Shown piece by piece: positions 16,708-25,353 of a DNA stretch of 64,000 bases (position 1 is its first letter; every line of letters begins with the position of its first letter). Source of the DNA: Metallibacterium scheffleri (GTDB lineage: Bacteria; Pseudomonadota; Gammaproteobacteria; Xanthomonadales; Rhodanobacteraceae); the NCBI RefSeq assembly GCF_002077135.1, contig NZ_LDOS01000005.1, forward strand, positions 186,001 through 250,000. The letters run 5' to 3'. The translations under genes and the position numbers were made by a program. The notes under the pieces are model-generated. The model was not told where the DNA came from, made no database searches, and saw nothing but the letters and a program-made list of their open reading frames with translations.

Positions 16708-17942
16708 ACGGATGCCGATCACTCGGGCAACGTGCAAGGTTTGCGGCGGCGGTCATGCTCGCGTGCCTGTGTTCGCCAGTGCTTGCGCAGGATGCGTCGC
16801 TGGCGCAACAGGCGCAGACCCATGCGAAGACGGAAGCTGCTGCCGCGGCGGCGCTGGTGGCCAGAGCAAAAGCGGTGCAGTCCGCGTACTCGGCGAGCCA
16901 CACGCAGTCGCTGCAAGAGACGGTTGCCGCAGCCAACAAGGCCAAGCTGACCTACTTACGCCAGATCTATAAAGAGCAGGGCTATCGAGTGCCCAACGGC
17001 CCGGCGATAGCCAAAGGCACTCAGATCCTTGTTTTCGCGTCCAAATCGATGCCCGATGGTGACATGCGGGGCTTGCTCGAGGATGCCTATCGCACGCCCA
17101 GCATGCGCGTGGTGTTCCTCGGTGGCGAGCCTCATTCTGGCGTGCCCGGATTGGTGAACTGGTTGCGGCGTGTAGGTGCAGGCCTGAAGCACTTGCCGGC
17201 GATCGAGATCGACCCACCTGCATTTGCCAAGTATCACGTTCGCTGGGTTCCGGATGCGGTCGTTGTGCATGACGGTAAGGAGTTGGCGCGCGTGGCTGGT
17301 GTTTATCAGCCACAGTGGATCATGAGTCACGTTGGGGCCAAAGGCGGCGATCTAGGCGCCTACGGGACGCTTTACCGCCCGGTTGAGGTCAACATGGAAG
17401 CCGTGATCAAGGGCCGGATCGCCGCGTTCAACTGGAAGTCCTACGTCCATCGTGCCGTGCATGATTTCTGGCGCGACCAGGTGTTGCCGCTTGTTCCCCA
17501 TGCCACGCATCCGAAAACGTATCTGATCGACCCAACGATCACGATCACGCACAACATCACGCTGCCAAACGGGACCATCCTCGCGCGGGCTGGCGAGCGC
17601 GTGAATCCTCTGCAGCACATGGTGTTCACGTTGCACTTGCTGGTGATCGATGCATCGAGCGCCCCGCAGCGCGCGTTCGCGAAAGCCTTCATCGATGGAC
17701 ACCAGGATGATCACGTCGTCGTGATGAGTACCGCTGTCCCGTCCACATCACGGCACGGGTGGAAAACATGGGCTCAATGGTCGACTGCGATCGATCATCG
17801 ACTGACGTTGTACTCGCATGCCTATGCGCAACGCTTCAAGATTCAAGGCACGCCATCCATCATCGAGGGTGACGGCACGTACTTGAAGGTCGTGCAATTC
17901 GCCAGGGACAAGAAGGGGGTGTGGCATGCTGCTGCTTCGTAG
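16704..17942 (+). CDS. TrbC-TraW fusion, periplasmic pilus assembly protein
   Basis: A 412-residue secreted protein joining two F-type components that are separate in F. After the signal peptide (cleavage near VLAQ) and an Ala-rich coiled region comes a TrbC domain (ILVFASKSMPDGDMRGLLEDAYR, MRVVFLGGEP, about residues 105-225). Then comes a TraW domain (KTYLIDPTITITHNITLPNGTI, RVNPLQ, about 270-405). TrbC and TraW are known to interact in pilus assembly, so the fusion is functionally sensible; similar fusions exist in other F-like systems. No CXXC is present. Overlaps its upstream neighbour by four bases and the csrA-like gene by 17. Confidence 0.85.
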   Translation: MNGCRSLGQRARFAAAVMLACLCSPVLAQDASLAQQAQTHAKTEAAAAAALVARAKAVQSAYSASHTQSLQETVAAANKAKLTYLRQIYKEQGYRVPNGPAIAKGTQILVFASKSMPDGDMRGLLEDAYRTPSMRVVFLGGEPHSGVPGLVNWLRRVGAGLKHLPAIEIDPPAFAKYHVRWVPDAVVVHDGKELARVAGVYQPQWIMSHVGAKGGDLGAYGTLYRPVEVNMEAVIKGRIAAFNWKSYVHRAVHDFWRDQVLPLVPHATHPKTYLIDPTITITHNITLPNGTILARAGERVNPLQHMVFTLHLLVIDASSAPQRAFAKAFIDGHQDDHVVVMSTAVPSTSRHGWKTWAQWSTAIDHRLTLYSHAYAQRFKIQGTPSIIEGDGTYLKVVQFARDKKGVWHAAAS

Positions 17943-18144
17943 GCATGTCCGGCAATCGATCGTCATTGGCAAGGACGAATCGATCGAGCTGGTGGTACTC
18001 AATGTCGGGATGGGGCGCGTTGAGATCGGCGTGATCGCGCCACGAGATGTGCCTGTGTATCGCAAAGAAATCAGCCCATGCACACTCGCTAAACGAGGTT
18101 CTGCTGATCTCGAAAAGCCTGCAAGTACGGGTAAGGAATCATAA
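17926..18144 (+). CDS. CsrA/RsmA-family RNA-binding regulator inside the tra operon
   Basis: A 72-residue CsrA-like protein: MLLLRRHVRQSIVIGKD, then VEIGVIAPRDVPVYRKEI, matching CsrA beta strands 1-5. Leu4, Arg6 and Arg46 (equivalent to Arg44 of E. coli CsrA) keep key RNA-contact residues; there is a His where CsrA has Arg7. The C-terminal 20 residues are extra. CsrA binds GGA-loop hairpins in mRNA leaders to block or stabilise messages. Its ATG overlaps the end of the trbC/traW gene and traU follows one base after its stop, so it is expressed with the secretion genes. A plasmid-borne copy could act on transfer mRNA or interfere with host Csr control. Confidence 0.88.
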   Translation: MLLLRRHVRQSIVIGKDESIELVVLNVGMGRVEIGVIAPRDVPVYRKEISPCTLAKRGSADLEKPASTGKES

Positions 18145-18145
18145 G

Positions 18146-19186
18146 ATGAAACGGCTATCTGGCATCGTGCTGGTCGCGCTGATCATGTGCTTCGCGGTGC
18201 TTGCGCCGGTGCGGCGGGCAGATGCTTCTTCAACCTGTCCGAGCGCCGGCGGCGCTGGGGCCGTGTTTTCGAATATCTGCGTCGGCTGTCTTTTCCCCAT
18301 CACGATTGCGGGCGCTGTAATCGGCGGGAGCCCGGCGGATGTCCCTATCGGCGCCGACATGAGTCCCGTCTGCTTTTGCAAATCGTTCATGGGCATCCCG
18401 ATTCCTGGCATCACGATTGGCATGTGGATTCCGAAGCGTGTTGTGGAGTCAGTGCGAAATCCGTACTGCTCGCCGACCCTGGGCGGGTCGCTTGGCGGCA
18501 GTTCGGGCAGCGTGTTGGGTGGCTTGGCACACGGACTTCTCGGCGGTGACGGCGTATCAGCGGTGAAAGCCGGTAAGTCGCAGGGTTTCCACAATGTGCA
18601 CGTTTTCCTCTATCCCATCGGCGAGATCATCGGCGACATGCTCTCGACTGCATGCCTCTCCGATGCTTCAGGGCCTGGCCTGATCTATGTGTCGGAACTC
18701 GATCCAAGCTGGAACAACGACCAGCTCGCTGAACTGATGACGCCGGAGGCGTCGGTTTTCGCGAACGAAGCCGCGGTCGCTTCTTGTATGGCGGATGCGG
18801 CCGCGTCGAGCACATACCAGCCGATCCCTTCGATGTACTGGTGCATGGGGTCATGGGGGACCAGCTATCCGTTCGACGGCGCGACGACTACCAGCGACGC
18901 GGTGCGGCAGAACTCGCTTGTGACGGCAAAAGCTGTCGCGAGGCTCCAACGATTCGGGTTGATCTTCAAGACGATGGGCCCGGATGCGGTTTGCAACGCC
19001 TACCCGGAGCCGGTGCTGGTCAAGAACCAATACAAGTTTCAGCAGTTGTGGCCGTTCCCGGAGACCACGAGCGATCACTGGATGGGCGCTGATCCGAATC
19101 TGTGGGGCGAATGGCGGCATGCCCCGATCGTTGGAGAGGACTATGTCACTTTGAACTGGCAGTTTTCGAACTGCTGTTTGTACTGA
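18146..19186 (+). CDS. traU: TraU conjugal pilus assembly protein
   Basis: A 346-residue periplasmic TraU with a signal peptide (cleavage after RRADA). It carries the family's Cys-rich pattern: NICVGCLFPITIAG, VCFCKSF, NPYCSPTLGG, and YWCMGSWGTSYPF further on, ending SNCCLY. ATG 18146 is chosen because it begins the signal peptide and has AAGGAA upstream. TraU mostly affects DNA transfer rather than pilus formation. The many Cys residues fit the presence of thioredoxin-like TraF and the DsbC/G-like protein near 48 kb. Confidence 0.92.
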   Translation: MKRLSGIVLVALIMCFAVLAPVRRADASSTCPSAGGAGAVFSNICVGCLFPITIAGAVIGGSPADVPIGADMSPVCFCKSFMGIPIPGITIGMWIPKRVVESVRNPYCSPTLGGSLGGSSGSVLGGLAHGLLGGDGVSAVKAGKSQGFHNVHVFLYPIGEIIGDMLSTACLSDASGPGLIYVSELDPSWNNDQLAELMTPEASVFANEAAVASCMADAAASSTYQPIPSMYWCMGSWGTSYPFDGATTTSDAVRQNSLVTAKAVARLQRFGLIFKTMGPDAVCNAYPEPVLVKNQYKFQQLWPFPETTSDHWMGADPNLWGEWRHAPIVGEDYVTLNWQFSNCCLY

Positions 19187-19231
19187 TGGAACTGACGGGT
19201 GAGGATCGCCACTCATGCGCGGAGAAGAAAG

Positions 19232-20263
19232 ATGAAAATGCATTACGCCACACTGGGTGTGATCCTCGCGGCCCTGGCCGGAGCGTCTGTTGCACAGCAG
19301 ACGCCGGCGCAGCTTGGCAAACCCACGACTGCGATGCAGGTCAAGGCGGCGAGCGCGATCGGGCTTCGTGCCTATTTGCCGTTCAACGCCATGTCGAACA
19401 CAGCGAAGAGCGCGACGGCACCGACGCCCATTAAGGTCCAGATGGGGACTTTCGACGCCGCGACGCAAACGGTCGTGTTGCCTGACGGTGTGCGCATCCC
19501 GATGAATGAGCTGTCGCCCAACTACACGGCGAACACGCCGGCCGCGCTGGGCGCCCGCGTCAATCCAGGCAATCTGCAGGCGAGCGGGCAAGCTGCGACA
19601 GAACGCATGGCCGGCTCGGGTGACATTAACGCGCAGGCGTGGCGTACGAGCACACAAGCTGGATCAATGGCTGGCGGCTACGGTGCGCAGACCGCGCTGC
19701 TTGGTCAAGCCGTCCAGCCCGTGCAAGGCACGCCGGGCGCGCTGGGCAGCATCGGCCTGAGCCCGAATCTCTACTTCGTTGGGGCGCAGGATGTCGTGCT
19801 TGTCGGCGTGGACCTGACCGGCGGGTATGGCCCCGCACAGGTGCGCTATGAGACAACGGGCGCATCGCTGCCGCCCAACCTTTATAGGCCGGTGTCCGGC
19901 ACGTTGACCTGGCCGCGTGGGCAGGGTGGCGTCCGCTATATCGCCGTGCCGGTTGCTGCCTCGACGATTCAGGCGGCACGGGCGACTGGCGAGATCGACT
20001 TGACGCTGTTTGGTGCGAGCGGTGCCGAGCTATCGGGCGCCAGCACGGCGCGAATTGTCGCTGGCGAAGGCGGCGGGGGCGTCACCCTCCCGGGTTGCGG
20101 AGCTGCGGGATTGAACTGTCAGGGACAAACGAGCCCAGGGGCAGGGACAGTTGATCTAAAGCCGGTTTCGCCTTCCGTGCCGGTGAAACTGCCTGGCACT
20201 GGTCCATGCGTTCAAGCTGGCGCTCAAGCTGGTAAATCGACTGTTTCAATCGCGTGCCCCTGA
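19232..20263 (+). CDS. Secreted protein in the traN position, possible Calx-beta-like domain
   Basis: A 343-residue secreted protein; the signal peptide ends near ASVAQQ. In F-like operons traN, the Cys-rich outer-membrane adhesin, follows traU; this protein is much shorter and has only four Cys, all near the C-terminus, so it is not a recognisable TraN. The region from about residue 170 (LYFVGAQDVVLVGVDLTGGYGPAQVRYET, then GTLTWPRGQGGVRYIAVPV) looks like a beta-sandwich of the Calx-beta type used in adhesins. The middle is low-complexity Ala/Gln/Gly. ATG 19232 follows AGAAAG; ATG 19238 is an alternative. The 3' end overlaps a minus-strand gene by 182 bases. Confidence 0.65.
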   Translation: MKMHYATLGVILAALAGASVAQQTPAQLGKPTTAMQVKAASAIGLRAYLPFNAMSNTAKSATAPTPIKVQMGTFDAATQTVVLPDGVRIPMNELSPNYTANTPAALGARVNPGNLQASGQAATERMAGSGDINAQAWRTSTQAGSMAGGYGAQTALLGQAVQPVQGTPGALGSIGLSPNLYFVGAQDVVLVGVDLTGGYGPAQVRYETTGASLPPNLYRPVSGTLTWPRGQGGVRYIAVPVAASTIQAARATGEIDLTLFGASGAELSGASTARIVAGEGGGGVTLPGCGAAGLNCQGQTSPGAGTVDLKPVSPSVPVKLPGTGPCVQAGAQAGKSTVSIACP

Positions 20264-20753
20264 TCACCAGCGGCCTCAACTCAGAGCGAATCTTCTGGAG
20301 GGCCGCCTCGGCTTCGCGTACCGCTTGGTACTCGGATCCGTGTGCATGCTCGAGCAGAGATTCGATGCGGTAGCCCGTGGCTGTGAACATCGGAATGTCT
20401 TTGGTGAGGAAGGTGCGTTTTCCATCGACGATTTTGAACGTTTCGATGACCCGCCACGAAGCGACTGGCACGCAAAGTTTGTGCCGGCGCCGAACGATCA
20501 GCCCGATACCTGATCGGATTCCGCGTTTTCCCGCGGTCGCTACGAACTGTCTCATGTCTACCAGGCGTCTACGGGAGAACTCGGCCTGGACCTCTGCAAC
20601 GGCGTCGGCGAGCCGGTCGATTTCAATGGAGATGGCGGCCAGGTCTTCTCTGGCATCAACCAATCGCGTCTCGAGGGATGCTTTGCGGAGCTTGGCCTTG
20701 GCAGCCTGTTGTTTATGGCTGTCCTTTTTCTTGGTGCGGCGTTTCCGATCCAT
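20082..20753 (-). CDS. Coiled-coil protein of unknown function
   Basis: A 223-residue protein starting with a strongly basic segment (MDRKRRTKKKDSHKQQAAKAK), then two predicted coiled coils (about 25-65 and 140-185) around a beta-rich middle (GIGLIVRRRHKLCVPVASWRVIETFKI). It is convergent with, and overlaps, the preceding plus-strand gene. The basic start suggests nucleic-acid binding. I do not recognise the family. A TTG five codons earlier could also serve as start. Confidence 0.55.
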   Translation of the reverse strand: MDRKRRTKKKDSHKQQAAKAKLRKASLETRLVDAREDLAAISIEIDRLADAVAEVQAEFSRRRLVDMRQFVATAGKRGIRSGIGLIVRRRHKLCVPVASWRVIETFKIVDGKRTFLTKDIPMFTATGYRIESLLEHAHGSEYQAVREAEAALQKIRSELRPLVIRGTRLKQSIYQLERQLERMDQCQAVSPARKAKPALDQLSLPLGSFVPDSSIPQLRNPGG

Positions 20754-20821
20754 GACGTCCAAGAGCAATGTGTGTGATCCGATTATGCGTTGGCTGTGTG
20801 ATCGGCCATGAAGCGTTACTG

Positions 20822-20872
20822 CTTCTGAGAGGCGTTTTTGCGCCTGGCTTGAATGCTTCGCTGCTTTATGAT
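20822..20872 (+). promoter_or_regulatory. Activator box and promoter for the relaxase operon
   Basis: CTTCTGAGAGG (20822-20832) is a one-mismatch copy of the box found before traF and traL. TATGAT, five of six matches to the -10 consensus, starts at 20867, exactly 35 bases after the box end. This places the transcript start near 20880 and argues that the relaxase begins at GTG 20901 rather than at the upstream ATGs. Confidence 0.6.
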
Positions 20873-20900
20873 CGGCAGGAACAACGAGAGGCTGGGAAAA

Positions 20901-22898
20901 GTGTCGACACGGAGCACGTTCTGGAAATTATTGAACATCCTGTGGCCGCAGGATGATGACGATGCACGAAAGTCGGACCCAATTGCTCAGCGCGCTGAGT
21001 TAGGCATGGGATCTGTCCGTCCCGTGCATGCATTCTCAGAGTGCGTCGGCCCCAACGGCACTGCGCGTGCGATACCCGTGCCTGCGATCGTCGAGCTTCT
21101 TAACCCGAAACTGCTGGAACTGCAGCATGAACTTGGCTTTGACGACGAGCGTTTTTCGCGCGTGGTCATGCCAATGATTCGGCGGTATGTCGGCTGGACA
21201 CACCTATTGCCGGCAAGCGCCAACCATCACCATTCACGTCTTGGTGGGCTGGCGAGTCATGGCATCGAAGTAGCTACGCTGGCCGCACGGGCTACCCATA
21301 ATTCTGTTATGGACTTTGACCCAAAATTCATGCGTGACCTAGAACTGCGGTCCAAGCGCAGAAGCCTATGGCCGCTCGCGGCTGCGACCGCCGCCATGCA
21401 CCATGACATTGGCAAGCCTCTGATCGACTTGCTGGTAACCAGTACTGAAACGGGGTCTCTGTGGAACCCATTTGTTGAACCCATCGATGCATGGGTAGGG
21501 CGCGAGCACGTCGAGTACTACGCGATTCGCTGGCGTCCAGGTCCACGATTGAACAGGCATGAGGCCTTTGGCGTGTTGCTGATGGGCCAGATCGCCGGGC
21601 ATGAGGTGTTCGGTGAATTGAGCGGCTTTGGACGCGACGTCATGGAAGCGGTTGTGATCGCAGTGATAGGAAGCGAGAACGACTCTTTCGGCCTGTCGCA
21701 GATGGTTGCCGCGGCCGATGCCGAAAGTTCGAAGACTGACCGATCACGGTTGAGCGAGTTCTGGTCGGAAGGCTCGTTGATGTCCGATCCAATCGTGAAC
21801 CGCTTACTTGAATCAGCAAACGCGCTGCTCAAACGACGCTCGTGGGTTGCGAACGGTCCTGGTCATCCCATTCTGCTTTCGGAACAAGGGGCTTACCTGA
21901 TTTGGCCGAAGGCTTTCAACTCGATGATGAAAGAGTTGCAGCAGCAACAGCGGGCCGTCGGTGTCCCGAACGACCCGGTTGAGGTCGCGCAGATGTTCGT
22001 GCGTGCAGGCGTTGCCAAGCCACGAATTCTTGCTAACGGCCAGCCGTCGGCGCTCTGGGCATTGGCCATGCCAGAGCAGGCCGAGAGCGGCGCCCACGCC
22101 GGCGGAGGCTCGCCGTTTGATGCGTTTGTGGACGCCATGAGGCAGACATCCCAGGCGCTCCTCATCCCGGACCCAAGTCCGATGCTGTCAGGCGTCGCGG
22201 TCGCAACTCCGATGGCGGTTCGTCTCGCTCCAGAGCCTGGTGCGGCGGTAATCGCCGATTCACATCCAGTAATGGCTGCGGAAACTGCCGGGACTGGCGT
22301 GGAAGCATTCGCTTGCGACGCGAATGAAACGCATGGCGCTGGCGTCATTCAACCGGCTGCTCCCGAGTTGCAGCGAGAATCGGCAATCGAAGCCGAAAGC
22401 ACTAAAAACCTGGCCAGGTCGGGATCATCGACTGGAAATCAATCGCTCGAGGATGCTCCGTTGGACGAGCCTGGCGTCGCTATGCCTGATCCCGATGACA
22501 AGACTTCTGCATCAGATGATGTCGTTTCTGGTGCCGAGAATGTGCTGAAGAGCGTCGGGATGCTTGGCGCTGCCTTGATAGATCTGGCACGCAAAATCGC
22601 TGCTGATCAGAGTTTTCAGGCCAACGAGTATGTGTGCGAGCGGCGCAACGGCCCGCTGTTGGTCCGGTGGCCCAACGCAATCAAATGTGTCTCGAGTGAT
22701 GTACGCGACATTGCGGACGAGATTGGGAACCACCCTGAGTATCTGTCCAACTCGCTTGATGGACGTGAGCTGCCATCCGGCGGATTGACCTACAGCTATG
22801 CGGTGCGCGGAAAGGCATGGAATGTGATCGCGCTGAACAGCGAACTCAGTACCGCGTTTTCAACCATTGCAAGATCAGGTCGACCGAGTTCCCCATGA
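20901..22898 (+). CDS. traI: TraI relaxase, MOBH family (HD-hydrolase type)
   Basis: A 665-residue MOBH relaxase that nicks oriT and leads the strand into the recipient. The TraI_2 domain has PASANHHHSRLGGLASHGIEV (His109-111) and the metal-binding HHDIGKP motif (His167, His168, Asp169). The C-terminal TraI_2_C domain (about residues 570-660) has VCERRNGPLLVRWPNAIK and GGLTYSYAVRGKAWNVIAL. The linker is acidic and low-complexity. I chose GTG 20901 because it has a good RBS (GAGAGGCTGGGA) and lies downstream of the proposed -10; ATG 20853 would add 16 residues. MOBH relaxases occur with F-type secretion in R27, IncA/C and SXT-type elements. The stop overlaps traD (ATGA). Confidence 0.9.
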   Translation: MSTRSTFWKLLNILWPQDDDDARKSDPIAQRAELGMGSVRPVHAFSECVGPNGTARAIPVPAIVELLNPKLLELQHELGFDDERFSRVVMPMIRRYVGWTHLLPASANHHHSRLGGLASHGIEVATLAARATHNSVMDFDPKFMRDLELRSKRRSLWPLAAATAAMHHDIGKPLIDLLVTSTETGSLWNPFVEPIDAWVGREHVEYYAIRWRPGPRLNRHEAFGVLLMGQIAGHEVFGELSGFGRDVMEAVVIAVIGSENDSFGLSQMVAAADAESSKTDRSRLSEFWSEGSLMSDPIVNRLLESANALLKRRSWVANGPGHPILLSEQGAYLIWPKAFNSMMKELQQQQRAVGVPNDPVEVAQMFVRAGVAKPRILANGQPSALWALAMPEQAESGAHAGGGSPFDAFVDAMRQTSQALLIPDPSPMLSGVAVATPMAVRLAPEPGAAVIADSHPVMAAETAGTGVEAFACDANETHGAGVIQPAAPELQRESAIEAESTKNLARSGSSTGNQSLEDAPLDEPGVAMPDPDDKTSASDDVVSGAENVLKSVGMLGAALIDLARKIAADQSFQANEYVCERRNGPLLVRWPNAIKCVSSDVRDIADEIGNHPEYLSNSLDGRELPSGGLTYSYAVRGKAWNVIALNSELSTAFSTIARSGRPSSP

Positions 22899-24760
22899 AT
22901 GAATCAACCATCAAGCAGCGTTATCTGCACCCGTTCCGGCATCACTACGAGCGTTGGCCCGCCTTGGCATGGTTTGGTGCTGGGATGCTAATGGTTGCCC
23001 AGATGCTGACCGCGGATGCGCCGCGTCTCGTCCTCGGTGTGTGCGCGCTGGTTTGCTTCGCGATTTCGGTGCCGTGGATGAAGCGTTGGTTTCGCCTGAT
23101 GGAGACCCTTGAGCGCATGCAGGAATGCAAAGTTCAAGCAATTCCATACTCGCACTTTGACAGGGATGTTCATGCTGACAACTCGAAGATATTCGCAGGA
23201 TGGGGCTTCGACTGGAACCAGCATGAAGCGCAAATGGCACACGAGGTGATACTGGCAGACCCGAAGAATATCCAACAGGCGTACGACGTCGAGTCACCAG
23301 GGCAGTCGTGGATCCACGGGATCAGCGTCGACGAAGCGGCGATCTACTTGCCAGTCGCCGACGAACACACACTGATTGTCGCGATGACTCGCTGGGGCAA
23401 GACGGTCCTATTCAGGCTTTTGATCGCGCAAGCTGTGCGCCGTGGCGAAGCGGTGATCGTGCTCGACCCAAAGGGCGACAAGGGGATGCGCGCCGCGACA
23501 ATGCAGGCGTGCCACGAAGTTGGGAAGGATCTGCTGGAGTTCAACATGGCGTCGCCGGCAACGTCGGTTCGATTGGACCCTATGCGAACATTCGACGACG
23601 CATCCGAGTTGGCATCCCGTGTGGCAGCGCTACTGGGGCGCTCCACAAAGGACAAGGCCTTCACGGATTTCAGCTTCATGGTGCTGAACAACGTGTGCAA
23701 CGGGTTGCTGTTGTGCCAGAGGCGACCGACACTGGTTTCCATCAAGCGCGTTCTGGACGGGGGGCTGGAGCAGCTCCTGTCTCAGGCGATCATTGCCTAC
23801 TGCAACAGGGAACTCGCGCCGGGATGGGACGCTTCGCTGGATGGGTATCGGCGCTCGATTCAAGCGCGGCGCAAAAAGTCGTCTGGCTCATCCGAGAACG
23901 AGGCGTTGATGTTGACCCCCGACGAAGAAGCCAAAGCGCTGACTAATTTTTACCGCGAAAAGGTTTCGCACGTTCGCGGCAGCTCCGAGCTCGATGGCCT
24001 CATTGCAACGGTCGAGCATGACTCGGAACATCGTTCGAAGATGCTGACCTCCCTGATGCCGGTATTGACCAAGCTCACCAGTGGACCGTTGGCACGGCTG
24101 CTTTCGACCGATGAAACCGACCCTGGCGATACACGCAAAATCACCGACATCGCGCGCGTTATTGAACAGCAACAGGTGCTTTATGTCGGTTTGAACGCTC
24201 TGGCGAACGAAGACGTCGCCAATGCCATCGGCGAGATATTGATGGCCGATCTGGCTGCGGTTTGCGGCAGCCGCTACAACTATGCGACAACCAGAAAGGT
24301 GGTCTCGATCTACATCGATGAAGCGCCGGAGTTGCTGAATGCAGAACTCATCAAGTTGTTGAACAAGGGCGGTGGCGGTGCATTCCGGTTGACGCTTGCA
24401 TGCCAGGTCATCAAGGACATCGAGGCGCGGCTCGGCAGTTCCGCAATGGCCGAGAAGGTCATCGGCAACATTGCAAATTTCATATTCGGACGTGTCACCG
24501 CAGAAGAGTCCCAGTCGTTCTTCACCGAGCGCCTTTTGAAAGTGCCGATCAGGTCACTTGAGCACTCGCGCACTGTTTCAACGCAAACCATGGAGCCCAT
24601 GGAGTTCACATCCTCTCAGGGTGAGAGGCTGTCGGTTTCGATGGAGCCTCCGATCGACCCCGCGATGCTCGGATGCCTGCCCAAGTTGCAGTATTTCGGC
24701 TTGATTGGGAGCCGCCTCGTGAAGGTGCGTATTCCAGTGCTCGTGGCTGATGAAACATAA
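22895..24760 (+). CDS. traD: TraD type IV coupling protein
   Basis: A 621-residue coupling ATPase that links the relaxosome to the secretion channel. Two N-terminal membrane helices (WPALAWFGAGMLMVAQML, LVLGVCALVCFAISVPW), then Walker A MTRWGKT (164-170) and Walker B IYIDEAPE (472-479), followed by the LACQVIKDIEARLG motif. The Walker A has Met-Thr-Arg-Trp-Gly-Lys-Thr, the TraD-type variant. ATG 22895 overlaps the relaxase stop. It is of the MOBH-associated TraD kind. Confidence 0.92.
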   Translation: MNESTIKQRYLHPFRHHYERWPALAWFGAGMLMVAQMLTADAPRLVLGVCALVCFAISVPWMKRWFRLMETLERMQECKVQAIPYSHFDRDVHADNSKIFAGWGFDWNQHEAQMAHEVILADPKNIQQAYDVESPGQSWIHGISVDEAAIYLPVADEHTLIVAMTRWGKTVLFRLLIAQAVRRGEAVIVLDPKGDKGMRAATMQACHEVGKDLLEFNMASPATSVRLDPMRTFDDASELASRVAALLGRSTKDKAFTDFSFMVLNNVCNGLLLCQRRPTLVSIKRVLDGGLEQLLSQAIIAYCNRELAPGWDASLDGYRRSIQARRKKSSGSSENEALMLTPDEEAKALTNFYREKVSHVRGSSELDGLIATVEHDSEHRSKMLTSLMPVLTKLTSGPLARLLSTDETDPGDTRKITDIARVIEQQQVLYVGLNALANEDVANAIGEILMADLAAVCGSRYNYATTRKVVSIYIDEAPELLNAELIKLLNKGGGGAFRLTLACQVIKDIEARLGSSAMAEKVIGNIANFIFGRVTAEESQSFFTERLLKVPIRSLEHSRTVSTQTMEPMEFTSSQGERLSVSMEPPIDPAMLGCLPKLQYFGLIGSRLVKVRIPVLVADET

Positions 24761-24780
24761 TATACAAACAAGGCACGCTG

Positions 24781-25353
24781 ATGACACGTGGACCCATCCG
24801 TGAAGTGAATGCCATAGATGCTGATGATGTGTTGGGCTCTGCGTTTACACAGCCAGAACTGTGGGTCCCGGCCCTGATTGAGCAATGTGAACTGAGCGCG
24901 GTCTACAGCCATTGGTCGCGCATGTGGCTTGACATGCCAGCATTTTTATACAGGCTTGCGCACTTTCTTTCGCAAGTGATCGTAGTCGACGCGGCTCCGG
25001 TGATCGAATCGTGCATCATTGCTGGCGGCATGGTGATGCGTCGCTGGGAAATGGATGGCAATTCAATCCGCATCGCCAAGCTCGGCGTCCGAGCAATGCT
25101 TGAACGTGCATTTGATGCATCGAGCGTTGAAGTTGTTATTGATGGTTCGCCTTGGCTTCCTTACAAGCACGGCCCCATCACGCCAATTCTTGCGGCATTG
25201 AAGGATGCAAAGGTTGAGCTTCGCAAGCGTTCTCCCGATGCAATACGACGTAGCCAGATGGAGCTTTCCGCAGCTTTTAGCCGATACGTCTATACCGGTG
25301 TCTGCGTCCGCACGCTACGCTGTGATTTTGTCAGTTTAATGGAGCTTACATAA
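24781..25353 (+). CDS. Conserved hypothetical after traD
   Basis: A 190-residue soluble protein without signal peptide or clear motif. It is acidic at the start and basic near the end (KDAKVELRKRSPDAIRRSQMEL). It lies 20 bases after traD and overlaps the following DUF4400-like gene (TAATG), so it belongs to the relaxase-traD unit. In SXT-type elements the gene next to traD encodes a short protein of unknown function, which may be the counterpart. Confidence 0.6.
   Translation: MTRGPIREVNAIDADDVLGSAFTQPELWVPALIEQCELSAVYSHWSRMWLDMPAFLYRLAHFLSQVIVVDAAPVIESCIIAGGMVMRRWEMDGNSIRIAKLGVRAMLERAFDASSVEVVIDGSPWLPYKHGPITPILAALKDAKVELRKRSPDAIRRSQMELSAAFSRYVYTGVCVRTLRCDFVSLMELT

Noticed and set aside
19232-20263. 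Calling this gene traN from position alone
   Set aside because: Far too short and lacks the Cys-rich pattern of TraN.
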